DNA from: Macrostomum hystrix
Taxonomy: Eukaryota > Platyhelminthes > Macrostomidae
Assembly (NCBI GenBank): GCA_950097015.1
Contig: CATNEN010000007.1
Span: forward strand, 4,826,001 to 4,890,000
Reading direction: 5' to 3'
Length of the DNA: 64,000 bases
Shown here: in pieces, positions 22,719 to 36,300 of the stretch
Layout of the letters: each line of letters starts with the position of its first letter
Position numbering within the stretch: the first letter of the stretch is position 1
Position numbers and translations under genes: made by a program
The notes under the pieces: generated by a model
What the model was told of the DNA's origin: nothing
The model's input: only the letters and a program-made list of their open reading frames with translations
Database searches by the model: none

Positions 22719-23420
22719 TAGTAACTACTATTAATTACTTATATAATTAATCTAATTTCTTGAGAGCTTCGCAGAAAAAGGCGACAAAAAGTTTCTAGGT
22801 GATTTTGTGATGCAGCGGTCTCAAAGAAATATAATTATTTTTATATAATTGATCACACGATCACAGTTCCTTCGCGTGTATTTCAATCAGATCTAGTAAA
22901 TTTAGTGCGTTTGAAAATCAATCTGTGATCAAAAATAGATAGACAAGCAGATCTCTAGCTTCATTCATCAGGTTGGGCGCAATTAGCAAAACACCTTCTG
23001 ACCTGCTTCTCTGCTACAAAAATAATTCATTTCCTTTTAAGTAAAATAGTGTTAAAATACATAATAGTGCCGTCACCCATTGTACCGCTTAGATAGACTT
23101 TCAGCATCTCTTAGGTATGTCCGTCTGTTACTACCATATTTGATGGGGCAGAATAAAGCGCTGGCATGCTTCAGTGACAGTTTTGTTTTAGTGCTCAAAA
23201 TTCAAAAGTTTCAATTGGAGTTTTCGCTACAAATTTATCTATTAAACGCTAACAAACGCTAGATATTGCTTGTAAGTAGCATGTACTCGTACAGCATCGC
23301 CAGTGTTTTAGGATCCCCGCATCCGATATGGCAGTGGACAAAAGAGAATCAGTTAATAAAATAAACAATGAAAATGTCACTCCAAAAGTTCTTATCAAAA
23401 GTTCAGATCCGCTCCCAGCT
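22719..23420. other. 3' flank of the giant gene
   Basis: AT-rich sequence; the 3'UTR of the minus-strand gene should lie here. No confident polyadenylation signal or coding sequence was found. Confidence 0.4.
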
Positions 23421-26400
23421 TCAATGCTTCGGCCCGGCAGTGCACTTGCAGCCCTCGATGCCGTACAAGGTCAGCTGCATGCTGCCGCCGTCTGTGCAGG
23501 CCGCGGTGATGGCCGGCTTGGCTCGGTAGCCCGTCGGGTTGCAGCAGGAGCACTCGCCCATGACCTTGACGGCTCCCTGCGGTCACATTGCCGGCGGTTG
23601 GGGTGGGTGTACATTTAGAATAAACAGTGAGAATTTTCAAATGCTTCGTCTTGAGCGCCAACAATGGCTATGATAAGTATTCTCTCAAAAAGGTAAATTC
23701 AGGTAGTCGGAGGCTAATACAGGGAGACAGTAGCGACTCGAATTTTCTGATTTGGCCGAGAGGCGGCTCGGCGAGCTCACCTGCTCAGTGATGTGCACCG
23801 AGTTGCTGCCGGGGCAGGCGCCGACGCACCGGTCGATGTTGATCGGCGTCACGAATCGGCAGAACCGACCATCGGGCCGCTTGGCCTCCCGAAGCAGCGT
23901 GCTGCCCCGGGCGCAGGCCTTCAGGCTAGCTCTGTAGCAGCAGCCGGCCGCGTCCAGGACCCGTCGAGCTTCCGAACCGGCGGCTCCGGCCAAGGCCTCG
24001 TCAGCCTGCGTGCATGGCGGCACCTCGGACAGTCGCAGTGGCTGGGAAGTCAGCTGGCCGTGCAGGCATTGGCGCTGGCTGCAGTTCGACCTGTCGACAT
24101 CCACCCTGCCGCTGGGCCAGACCTCGCCGTTCACTAGGCAGGTGAAGCAGTCCTGCAGGCTGACGCATTTGCCGCTAGCGTCACGCGCCATACCTGGCTT
24201 GCACTGGCAGCCGGGCCGGCAGTTCGACTGCGGCTGCGCAGCTTCCGGGTGCAGCAGCTGGGCGCAGGTGGTCTCGCAGCGGCCGGTGTCCACGTAGGCA
24301 TCGCTGGGACTGCAGCAGGCGCCCTCGTCACCGAAGCAGTCGGTGCCGCGGCTAGTCGGCCCGACGCACTCCGCACCGCCGTTGGCCGCCGGCGTGGCTA
24401 TCGACCTGAGCGTTAGCGTGGAACGCAGCTGGCATTCATGTTATTCGCTCCCACCTCTAGATCTGTCTCTCTCTTTTGTTTCACTGCCTATGTTGGGCTA
24501 GCTTAGAGGTGAAGTGTTACAGTTCAACTCATGCGATTCACATCTATATGCGCTTATGAAAACCAAAAAGTATTCAGTTTTTTCTCCTATGCGAAAATGC
24601 ATTTGCAAGAGCTCTAGGATTCGCTTAGAAACTCCTGTCGAATGACAGCCTTTTGGTCAAGTAATATAAAAGCTCTTGCACTGAGAGAAAGTGTTCCCGA
24701 CCCCTTTTCCGAACCTTTTCCACCCTTCTCCGACCTCCTTTTGCGCGAGTAACCATTAAACACTTGTGTTTGGGAAACACTTTCACTCGGTAATTTTATA
24801 GTGAGTCTTCATTTTTGTGATTGTTTGCTTTGAGACCGTCTAAATATAATCCGATTGAGAGCATAACATCTAAAGTGAGTGCAACATCAGGAAAAGATAG
24901 TCGATTTCCCACGCCTCCTTATTTCTTAGAAATAGCCGTTTGTAATTGGCCTTTCTGCTAAAGATAACAATTGAAGATAATAAGAATATTCATTAAGCTA
25001 GACATAAATAGAACAGAGGCGAATCGAAAATATTTCAAAGGCACAATGAGATTCAGTCTTCAGGGAAAACACATGCAGAACTCACCTGGTCCATGTCTGC
25101 TTGCCGGAGCCACAGGTGACGTTGCAGCCGCCCACTTTCTGCCATGCCGACCAGACGCAGTCCTGGGCGCAGCTCTTCTCCTCGCAGACAAACTGGCCGC
25201 TGACGCAGGTGCATTTGTTGCAGGCCTTGTTCACCACGGAGCCGGGCGGCATCAGCTGGCTGGAATTATCTGGGTGGGCGCAGCTGCACTCGGCGACGGC
25301 TACGCAGCTGTCAGCCTCGCGGACCTTGTCTCCCGAGCAGCCGCAGCCCTGGACGCAGCCGACGTCCTGGCACTGCTTGTTCGCGCGCACATCAGCGCAG
25401 GTCCGCCAGCACTTAGTGGCGCAGCTGATTAGAGTCTCCGGCCCGGTGCAGACTGTCTCGTTGCATGGCATCAACGTTGGCTCGAACTCGCGATCGCGGC
25501 AGGCCTGGCCACCGTTGGCCGCCGGCCGCAGCACCGGCCTCGTGCGCTGACGCTCCCCGACGCCGCAGCTGGGGTTGCAGGCCGAGCCGACGCAGTTCTT
25601 GACTCGCTCGCTCCAAGCCGACCACTGACCTACCAAACAGTCGACCTTGCACAGCTTGTTGCACGTGATAACCTCGTAGGTGCTCGGACAGGCCTTTCCA
25701 CCGTTAGCCGGTTGCTGGGTGACCTGCCGCAGCTGCAGCTGTCGGCCTGTGGCTGTCGGATTCGTTCCGTCGCACTCAGCGTAACAGGTGCCGTTAGTCC
25801 AGTCAGAGACCTGGCAGTCGACCGGGGGAGCGCAGTCCTGGCGGTTGCACGACTGCTGGTCCAAATCCGTGCGGCCGCTAGCGTCTGGAGCGCAGCTGCG
25901 TGTCTCGTTTGCGCAAAGACGGACGCAGGCGCGGCTCCTTCGTCTGAAGAAGGAAGAAAGAAAAGGCGTGGAATCTTGCAGCAATAAGGGTGCAAATCGT
26001 CACATTGAGGTCATTAAAGCTCGTGGGGCATCACTGTCTGAGTAAATTGAGTGAATTGTACACACGAACGAGGGTCTGACCTGGTGCCAGTGCCACAAGG
26101 TGCGCTGCAGGCGGAGAAGTCAGACCAATCAGACCACTGCGGTGGCGGATTCGATGCATCATCTGGCAGTTTGGGGACGCACTCGCGTCTACCAGTAAAG
26201 TAGCTGCAGTAGCAGATCTCGCATGTGTTGTCAGCTGGAATTGTCTCTCCTGGAGGCACCAGGTTGCCGAACTTGTCGGTGCAGCCAGGACAGCGGCCGG
26301 TGTTGCAAGGCTGCGACTCGGAGGCGTCGCCAAGGCAGGCTCTTCCAGTGCCGCGGCGAATAGTGGCTTGAGCACGAGTTCGCGTGCGAGAGCCGCCATC

Positions 26401-27399
26401 GCAGGCCTTGCTGCAGGGCTCCCAATCGCTCCAGGGTCCCCAGGTGCAATCGCAGTTTGCTGTCGGCACGCAGGTAGCGATGCCGTTGACGCAGCGTCCC
26501 TGCGAACAGAGACCGCAGCTGAGCGTCGTGAGGTCGCAGGTGCATTTGTCAGGAGTGACGCAAGTTCGTGCGCTCTCGTCGAACACGAGACCCTGAGCGC
26601 AGAAGCAACCCGTTGAGCAGGCAAGCTGATCCGAGCAAGTCTCGTTTGTCACGTGCCCGCAGGTATACGGACAGGAAGTGGTACTACATGGACGCATCAC
26701 CTTGCCTTCAGAGCAGACTGGCGAAGGGGTGGTTGCTCCGCATGGTTGAATATTGCACAGGGCTGTCTCAGTCGATGCGTCTTCTAATTGGCAGGCACCC
26801 TGAGGGGTTCTTGTGCGCCTCTTGACCCCGGTATTGCATGGCTGAGAGCACTCGGACCAAGCAGACCATTGGCTCCAGAGACAGGGGCAGGCCTGAGTGT
26901 TGCACAGCTCAAAGTCCTGGGTGGCAAAGTTGGCAAGTTTAGAAGGGAATCTATGTAAAGTAGTAAAAATATGTAAAATATGAGTGTCTTTCGAAGTATT
27001 GTACCTGGAAGTCCCGTGCGCGGCACTGTTCACCTCCAAAGCGAGCAGGAGACGCCACAGTGCGATTGCGATAGCGGACACCAGTGCCACAGGTCGACGA
27101 ACACGAGCCCCACGGCTGCCACTGGCCCCACTGGCAATCGTTCGAGCAATTAGATTTGCTGCAACGAAGCGCACCGTTGCTGCAGCTGCACTGACCACAG
27201 GCAATCCTTATTGTCACACCAGACTCTAACATGTCACCTTCATTTATTTTTTCGACAACAGAAGACAGTCCAGGTGTGCCGTCAAGCTCAACCCACACAA
27301 CGCCAGTGTAGGACTCGGAAAGCTGCAGCTCCCTGGACACATCGCTCATGGACACTAAGCACTCGCAATCGCCACGAGCCAAGCACGCCGGCGGAGTAG
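23421..27399 (-). CDS. Giant gene exons 24-28: TSP1, TIL, VWC and CTCK tail
   Basis: Exon 24: VWC-like ([13 protein letters not shown]) and TSP1-1 ([19 protein letters not shown]). Exon 25: TSP1-2 ([14 protein letters not shown]), TIL, TSP1-3 ([14 protein letters not shown]), VWC, TSP1-4 ([17 protein letters not shown]). Exon 26: end of TSP1-4, two more TSP1-like units (one with degenerate WxxW), TIL, VWC, TSP1-7 ([18 protein letters not shown]). Exon 27: end of TSP1-7, TIL-like (CETTC to CVSLQDC), VWC-like, and the start of the cystine knot ([10 protein letters not shown]). Exon 28: [13 protein letters not shown] to GIEGCKC, then stop at 23421-23423. CTCK knots dimerise VWF, mucins and SCO-spondin through their C-termini. 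Confidence 0.88.
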
Positions 27400-30300
27400 C
27401 TAAAATTTATAATATTTTTGCACGATTAATACTGAAATACACAGACAAGAGCGTTGACAATTAACGCTGTTTACTAACTTGGCTCCAACATGAGACAGGT
27501 AGGAGTGACCGAAATTCCAGGAGTTGAAGTCAACACTGCCGAAGTCGCAGTAGTCGTCGTTGGTGGCGTCGTTGTCGACGTCGATGTCGAAGAACTGGTT
27601 GGTGGTGAAGTTGTTGAAGTCGATGTCGTAGTGGTAGTTGGTGGTGTTGTTGTCGACGTCGATGTCGAAGTGGTCGTTGGTGGTGTTGTTGTCGATGTCG
27701 ATGTCGAAGTAGTAGTTGGTGGTGTCGTTGTCGACGTCGATGTCGAAGTAGTAGTTGGTGGTGTTGTTGTCGACGTCGATGTCGAAGTGGTCGTTGGTGG
27801 TGTAGTTGTCGACGTCGATGTCGAAGTAGTAGTTGGTGGTGTTGTTGTCGACGTCGATGTCGAAGTGGTAGTTGTTGGTGGCGTAGTAGTAGACGTTGAT
27901 GTGGAGGTTGACGTTGTAGACGTCGACGTGGTTGTTGTCGGTGGTGTTGTTGTGGTGCTGCTGGTTGTTGTAGACAATCTTGTGTAGCAACCAAGCATGC
28001 TGACCTGAATCGAAACAGGCAGATTGTTTGTATTTCTGTAGCTGATCTTAATTCTGATTCGGTTTGTTCGAATTCCGAGACCACCGATTGACGCACACTC
28101 CACAAAGTTGGCCATGCACACAGAAAGCTCGTCTGGGGTGCTCGCCGACTTCACCAGAGTGAATGTCGAGGTGACGCCAGACGACTCGAACAGTTCGATT
28201 GATGAAATCAGACCCGGAGTGATAGTAATGATGCTGAGCTTTCCGATTGTCGATTGACTTCCATCGTCGCCACTGACATTGAAATCGAAGGTGATGCTCT
28301 CATCCTTGCGCGTTGAAGATGGCGCGCGGTTCACATCTAAGCCGGAAGCTGAAGATGGTCGCAGTAGGCTCAAGTCGGAGACGGGAATGAGACCGACACC
28401 TTGAGTGGAAGAGCTGATTGAAATGTCATTCAGGCCGATCGGACCATTGCTAGCCATGCCATCCTCTTCAAGACAACGAGTCACAGTATTTGTGGTCTTT
28501 GCCAGAATGACTTCAGTTGTTGTCTGAGGCTGTGTTGTAGTCGAAGTCGAAGTCGAAGTAGTGGTCGTAGGTGGTGTTGTTGTCGACGTCGATGTCGAAG
28601 TGGTCGTTGGTGTTGTTGTCGACGTCGATGTTGAAGTCGTTGTAGGAGGTGTTGTTGTCGACGTCGATGTAGACGTGGTGGTAGGTGGTGTTGTCGTTGA
28701 CGTCGATGTTGATGATGTGGTCGTTGTTGGGGGTGTTGTTGTCGATGTCGATGTAGACGTGGTGGTAGGTGGTGTTGTAGTCGACGTCGATGTGGTCGTA
28801 GGTGGTGTTGTTGTCGACGTCGATGTCGAAGTGGTCGTTGGTGTTGTTGTCGACGTCGATGTTGAAGTCGTTGTAGGAGGTGTTGTTGTCGACGTCGATG
28901 TAGACGTGGTGGTAGGTGGTGTCGTTGACGTCGATGTTGATGATGTGGTCGTTGTTGGGGGTGTTGTTGTCGATGTCGTTGAGGTTGAAGTGGTAGTAGT
29001 CGGTGGTGTTGTTGTTGATGATGTGGTCGTTGTTGGTGGTGTTGTAGTTAACGTTGTGGACGTTGTTGACGTCGTTGGTGGCGTCGTTGTTGTCGACGTT
29101 GATGTTGAAGTGGTGGTTGTTGGTGTTGTCGTTGACGTCGATGTTGATGTTGTGGTCGTTGTTGGGGGTGTTGTTGTCGATGTCGATGTAGACGTGGTGG
29201 TAGGTGGTGTTGTAGTCGACGTCGATGTGGTCGTTGGTGGTGTTGTTGTAGTTGACGTTGTGGACGTTGTTGACGTCGTTGGTGGCGTCGTTGTTGTCGA
29301 CGTTGATGTTGAAGTGGTGGTTGTTGGTGTTGTCGTTGACGTCGATGTTGATGTTGTGGTCGTTGTTGGGGGTGTCGTTGTCGATGTCGATGTAGACGTG
29401 GTGGAAGGTGGTGTTGTAGTCGACGTCGATGTGGTCGTTGGTGGTTTTGTTGTCGAGGTCGTTGAGGTTGAAGTAGTAGTAGTCGGTGGTGTTGTTGTTG
29501 ATGTTGTGGTCGTTGTAGGAGGTGTTGTTGTCGACGTCGATGTTGATGTGGTCGTTGTTGGTGGTGTTGTAGTTGACGTTGAGGAAGTTGTTGACGTCGT
29601 TGGTGGCGTCGTCGTTGTCGACGTTGATGTCGTAGTGGTAGTTGGTGGTGTTGTTGTCGACGTCGATGTTGATGTTGTGGTCGTTGTTGGAGGTGTTGTT
29701 GTCGACGTCGATGTTGATGTTGTCGTTGTTGGTGGTGTTGTAGTTGACGTTGTGGACGTTGATGACGTCGTTGGTGGCGTCGTCGTTGTCGACGTTGATG
29801 TCGTAGTGGTAGTTGGTGGTGTTGTTGTCGACGTCGATGTCGAAGTGGTTGTTGTTGGTTGTGTTGTTGTCGTTGTTGACGTACTTGTTGTTGTCGATCT
29901 TTGCTTGAAGCAGCCGTAGATACCTATCTGGATGTCGACGCTGTTGTTGTCAGTGACGGATGTGTAGTAGATCTCGAAACGTAGCATTTTTGAAACAATG
30001 GACAGGGTGCTCAGGCAGCTCATTAGATCGAGCTTGCAATTTGTGAGGTTGCTTCCGGTGAAATAGTAAGTGTCCCAGTTTAGCTGCGCCAGATTCGGTT
30101 TGTTGTAGACGCGAACAGCTTTAATATCGGAGGTAGAAAATCGTAGCTCAATTCGTCCGATTTCGATTCCTGTACTGCTTTCAGCAGCTGGGTTGACCTC
30201 AATCAGAATATTCTCATTGGGACTGCTAAGCGACTTTGAGTTCGGAATGTTTAAGTTGAATGGAACTGGCGATGACAGACGCAGCTTTTGCAGGTCGCTT

Positions 30301-33300
30301 TGTGTGTAGCCAGTTTGTGTTGAACTGATTATCTGGATTTCTGTTGGAGTAACAATATCCGGATTGGAAAGGCCTTCCAGCTCAACGCAAGCCCGACGCG
30401 CAGTAGTTGTGGTCGGCAGAGTTGTTGTAGACGAAGTTGAAGTCGAAGTGGTCGTTGGTGGCGTTGAGGTCGACGTCGATGTCGAAGTGGTCGTTGGTGG
30501 TGTTGTTGTCGACGTCGATGTCGAAGTGGTCGTTGGTGGTGTTGTTGTCGATGTCGATGTCGAAGTAGTAGTTGGTGGTGTCGTTGTCGACGTCGATGTC
30601 GAAGTAGTAGTTGGTGGTGTCGTTGTCGACGTCGATGTCGAAGTGGTCGTTGGTGGTGTAGTTGTCGACGTCGATGTCGAAGTAGTAGTTGGTGGTGTTG
30701 TTGTCGACGTCGATGTCGAAGTGGTAGTTGTTGGTGGCGTAGTAGTAGACGTTGATGTGGAGGTTGACGTTGTAGACGTCGACGTGGTTGTTGTCGGTGG
30801 TGTTGTTGTGGTGCTGCTGGTTGTTGTAGACAATCTTGTGTAGCAACCAAGCATGCTGACCTGAATCGAAACAGGCAGATTGTTTGTATTTCTGTAGCTG
30901 ATCTTAATTCTGATTCGGTTTGTTCGAATTCCGAGACCACCGATTGACGCACACTCCACAAAGTTGGCCATGCACACAGAAAGCTCGTCTGGGGTGCTCG
31001 CCGACTTCACCAGAGTGAATGTCGAGGTGACGCCAGACGACTCGAACAGTTCGATTGATGAAATCAGACCCGGAGTGATAGTAATGATGCTGAGCTTTCC
31101 GATTGTCGATTGACTTCCATCGTCGCCACTGACATTGAAATCGAAGGTGATGCTCTCATCCTTGCGCGTTGAAGATGGCGCGCGGTTCACATCTAAGCCG
31201 GAAGCTGAAGATGGTCGCAGTAGGCTCAAGTCGGAGACGGGAATGAGACCGACACCTTGAGTGGAAGAGCTGATTGAAATGTCATTCAGGCCGATCGGAC
31301 CATTGCTAGCCATGCCATCCTCTTCAAGACAACGAGTCACAGTATTTGTGGTCTTTGCCAGAATGACTTCAGTTGTTGTCTGAGGCTGTGTTGTAGTCGA
31401 AGTCGAAGTCGAAGTAGTGGTCGTAGGTGGTGTTGTTGTCGACGTCGATGTCGAAGTGGTCGTTGGTGTTGTTGTCGACGTCGATGTTGAAGTCGTTGTA
31501 GGAGGTGTTGTTGTCGACGTCGATGTAGACGTGGTGGTAGGTGGTGTTGTCGTTGACGTCGATGTTGATGATGTGGTCGTTGTTGGGGGTGTTGTTGTCG
31601 ATGTCGATGTAGACGTGGTGGTAGGTGGTGTTGTAGTCGACGTCGATGTGGTCGTAGGTGGTGTTGTTGTCGACGTCGATGTCGAAGTGGTCGTTGGTGT
31701 TGTTGTCGACGTCGATGTTGAAGTCGTTGTAGGAGGTGTTGTTGTCGACGTCGATGTAGACGTGGTGGTAGGTGGTGTCGTTGACGTCGATGTTGATGAT
31801 GTGGTCGTTGTTGGGGGTGTTGTTGTCGATGTCGTTGAGGTTGAAGTGGTAGTAGTCGGTGGTGTTGTTGTTGATGATGTGGTCGTTGTTGGTGGTGTTG
31901 TAGTTAACGTTGTGGACGTTGTTGACGTCGTTGGTGGCGTCGTTGTTGTCGACGTTGATGTTGAAGTGGTGGTTGTTGGTGTTGTCGTTGACGTCGATGT
32001 TGATGTTGTGGTCGTTGTTGGGGGTGTTGTTGTCGATGTCGATGTAGACGTGGTGGTAGGTGGTGTTGTAGTCGACGTCGATGTGGTCGTTGGTGGTGTT
32101 GTTGTAGTTGACGTTGTGGACGTTGTTGACGTCGTTGGTGGCGTCGTTGTTGTCGACGTTGATGTTGAAGTGGTGGTTGTTGGTGTTGTCGTTGACGTCG
32201 ATGTTGATGTTGTGGTCGTTGTTGGGGGTGTCGTTGTCGATGTCGATGTAGACGTGGTGGAAGGTGGTGTTGTAGTCGACGTCGATGTGGTCGTTGGTGG
32301 TTTTGTTGTCGAGGTCGTTGAGGTTGAAGTAGTAGTAGTCGGTGGTGTTGTTGTTGATGTTGTGGTCGTTGTAGGAGGTGTTGTTGTCGACGTCGATGTT
32401 GATGTGGTCGTTGTTGGTGGTGTTGTAGTTGACGTTGAGGAAGTTGTTGACGTCGTTGGTGGCGTCGTCGTTGTCGACGTTGATGTCGTAGTGGTAGTTG
32501 GTGGTGTTGTTGTCGACGTCGATGTTGATGTTGTGGTCGTTGTTGGAGGTGTTGTTGTCGACGTCGATGTTGATGTTGTCGTTGTTGGTGGTGTTGTAGT
32601 TGACGTTGTGGACGTTGATGACGTCGTTGGTGGCGTCGTCGTTGTCGACGTTGATGTCGTAGTGGTAGTTGGTGGTGTTGTTGTCGACGTCGATGTCGAA
32701 GTGGTTGTTGTTGGTTGTGTTGTTGTCGTTGTTGACGTACTTGTTGTTGTCGATCTTTGCTTGAAGCAGCCGTAGATACCTATCTGGATGTCGACGCTGT
32801 TGTTGTCAGTGACGGATGTGTAGTAGATCTCGAAACGTAGCATTTTTGAAACAATGGACAGGGTGCTCAGGCAGCTCATTAGATCGAGCTTGCAATTTGT
32901 GAGGTTGCTTCCGGTGAAATAGTAAGTGTCCCAGTTTAGCTGCGCCAGATTCGGTTTGTTGTAGACGCGAACAGCTTTAATATCGGAGGTAGAAAATCGT
33001 AGCTCAATTCGTCCGATTTCGATTCCTGTACTGCTTTCAGCAGCTGGGTTGACCTCAATCAGAATATTCTCATTGGGACTGCTAAGCGACTTTGAGTTCG
33101 GAATGTTTAAGTTGAATGGAACTGGCGATGACAGACGCAGCTTTTGCAGGTCGCTTTGTGTGTAGCCAGTTTGTGTTGAACTGATTATCTGGATTTCTGT
33201 TGGAGTAACAATATCCGGATTGGAAAGGCCTTCCAGCTCAACGCAAGCCCGACGCGCAGTAGTTGTGGTCGGCAGAGTTGTTGTAGACGAAGTTGAAGTC

Positions 33301-36300
33301 GAAGTGGTCGTTGGTGGCGTTGAGGTCGACGTCGATGTCGAAGTGGTCGTTGGTGGTGTTGTTGTCGACGTCGATGTCGAAGTGGTCGTTGGTGGTGTTG
33401 TTGTCGATGTCGATGTCGAAGTAGTAGTTGGTGGTGTCGTTGTCGACGTCGATGTCGAAGTAGTAGTTGGTGGTGTCGTTGTCGACGTCGATGTCGAAGT
33501 GGTCGTTGGTGGTGTAGTTGTCGACGTCGATGTCGAAGTAGTAGTTGGTGGTGTTGTTGTCGACGTCGATGTCGAAGTGGTAGTTGTTGGTGGCGTAGTA
33601 GTAGACGTTGATGTGGAGGTTGACGTTGTAGACGTCGACGTGGTTGTTGTCGGTGGTGTTGTTGTGGTGCTGCTGGTTGTTGTAGACAATCTTGTGTAGC
33701 AACCAAGCATGCTGACCTGAATCGAAACAGGCAGATTGTTTGTATTTCTGTAGCTGATCTTAATTCTGATTCGGTTTGTTCGAATTCCGAGACCACCGAT
33801 TGACGCACACTCCACAAAGTTGGCCATGCACACAGAAAGCTCGTCTGGGGTGCTCGCCGACTTCACCAGAGTGAATGTCGAGGTGACGCCAGACGACTCG
33901 AACAGTTCGATTGATGAAATCAGACCCGGAGTGATAGTAATGATGCTGAGCTTTCCGATTGTCGATTGACTTCCATCGTCGCCACTGACATTGAAATCGA
34001 AGGTGATGCTCTCATCCTTGCGCGTTGAAGATGGCGCGCGGTTCACATCTAAGCCGGAAGCTGAAGATGGTCGCAGTAGGCTCAAGTCGGAGACGGGAAT
34101 GAGACCGACACCTTGAGTGGAAGAGCTGATTGAAATGTCATTCAGGCCGATCGGACCATTGCTAGCCATGCCATCCTCTTTAAGACAACGAGTCACAGTA
34201 TTTGTGGTCTTTGCCAGAATGACTTCAGTTGTTGTCTGAGGCTGTGTTGTAGTCGAAGTCGAAGTCGAAGTAGTGGTCGTAGGTGGTGTTGTTGTCGACG
34301 TCGATGTCGAAGTGGTCGTTGGTGTTGTTGTCGACGTCGATGTTGAAGTCGTTGTAGGAGGTGTTGTTGTCGACGTCGATGTAGAAGTGGTGGTAGGTGG
34401 TGTTGTCGTTGACGTCGATGTTGATGATGTGGTCGTTGTTGGGGGTGTTGTTGTCGATGTCGATGTAGACGTGGTGGTAGGTGGTGTTGTAGTCGACGTC
34501 GATGTGGTCGTTGGTGGTGTTGTTGTCGATGTCGTTGAGGTTGAAGTGGTAGTAGTCGGTGGTATTGTTGTTGATGATGTGGTCGTTGTTGGTGGTGTTG
34601 TAGTTGACGTTGTGGACGTTGTTGACGTCGTTGGTGGCGTCGTTGTTGTCGACGTTGATGTAGTAGTGGTAGTTGGTGGTGTTGTTGTCGACGTCGATGT
34701 CGATGTTGTGGTCGTTGTTGGTGGTGTTGTAGTTGACGTTGTGGACGTTGTTGACGTCGTTGGTGGCGTCGTTGTTGTCGACGTTGATGTAGTAGTGGTA
34801 GTTGGTGGTGTTGTTGTCGACGTCGATGTTGATGTTGTCGTTGTTGGTGGTGTTGTAGTTGATGTTGTGGAAGTTGATGGAGACATTGTTGTCGACGTCG
34901 ACGTCGAAGTTGTTGTGCTTGGTGGTGTTGTACTTGTATTTGACTCTGTGGTTTGTCGGCTGAAGCATCCAAAAATTGAGAACTTAAGTTTTAGATTAAG
35001 ATCCTTAAGATTCTGGAATTCAATGAACACCGAAAACGACACTGCTGAGAGGCCGCGCCCACTAATCGATGAACAGGCGATCATATTTTCTAAACATTGA
35101 AGCGTCTCAGCAGAACTGCTGGTCCTCTTAATTAGGATTAATTCCGCAGATGAATCAGCCTTTGCAAATAACTGAAGTGATGTAATTAGAACTGGAACAT
35201 TAGCAATGATTCGCAGAATACCTACTATTGAAGGGGACCCGTCTGTTGTGGAGACATCAAAATTAAACTGAATGTGCTCCGACTTTGGAGTAGCCGATGG
35301 AACTTTATTAACAACCAAGCCAGGCGAATTGGGGCGTAGTAGGTTGATATCGCTCTCAACAAACAATGCGCTTTCCGAAAAATTAGAAATGCTAACGTCC
35401 TTTGAAGAAATTATGCTTGAATCCGACATAAAATCTGTTTCATCACATCGGATAGATGTAGTTGTGGAAGTCATTGGCGTCGTCAAAGTGGTCGTGGTCG
35501 TTAGTGGTGTTGTCGTTGACGTCGATGTCGAAGAAGTAGTTGTTTGCGTTGCACTCGACGTCGAAATGGAAGTGGTCGTTGGTAGTGTAGTTGTAGAAGT
35601 CGATGTCGAAGTGGCTGTCGTTGACGGCGTTGAAGCCGACGTCGTTGAAGTTGATGTCGATGTTAACGTTGTAGACGTCGACGTAGTAGTGGTCGGCGAA
35701 GTTGTTGTAGACGTTGTAGTCGTTGTAGGAGGTGTTGTTGTCGACGTCGATGTAGAAGTGGTTGTTGTTGGTTGTGTTGTTGTCGACGTCGATGTTGATG
35801 TTGTCGTTGTTGGTGGTGTTGTAGTTGACGTTGTGGACGTTGCTGACGTCGTTGGTGGCGTCGTTGTTGTCGACGTCGATGTAGACGTGGTGGTAGGTGG
35901 TGTTGTTGTCGACGTCGATGTCGAAGTGGTCGTTGGTGTTGTTGTCGACGTCGATGTTGAAGTCGTTGTAGGAGGTGTTGTTGTCGACGTCGATGTAGAA
36001 GTGGTGGTAGGTGGTGTTGTCGTTGACGTCGATGTTGATGATGTGGTCGTTGTTGGGGGTGTTGTTGTCGATGTCGATGTAGACGTGGTGGTAGGTGGTG
36101 TTGTAGTCGACGTCGATGTGGTCGTTGGTGGTGTTGTTGTCGATGTCGTTGAGGTTGAAGTGGTAGTAGTCGGTGGTGTTGTTGTTGATGATGTGGTCGT
36201 TGTTGGTGGTGTTGTAGTTGACGTTGTGGACGTTGTTGACGTTGTTGGTGGCGTCGTCGTTGTCGACGTTGATGTTGTAGTGGTAGTTGGTGGTGTTGTT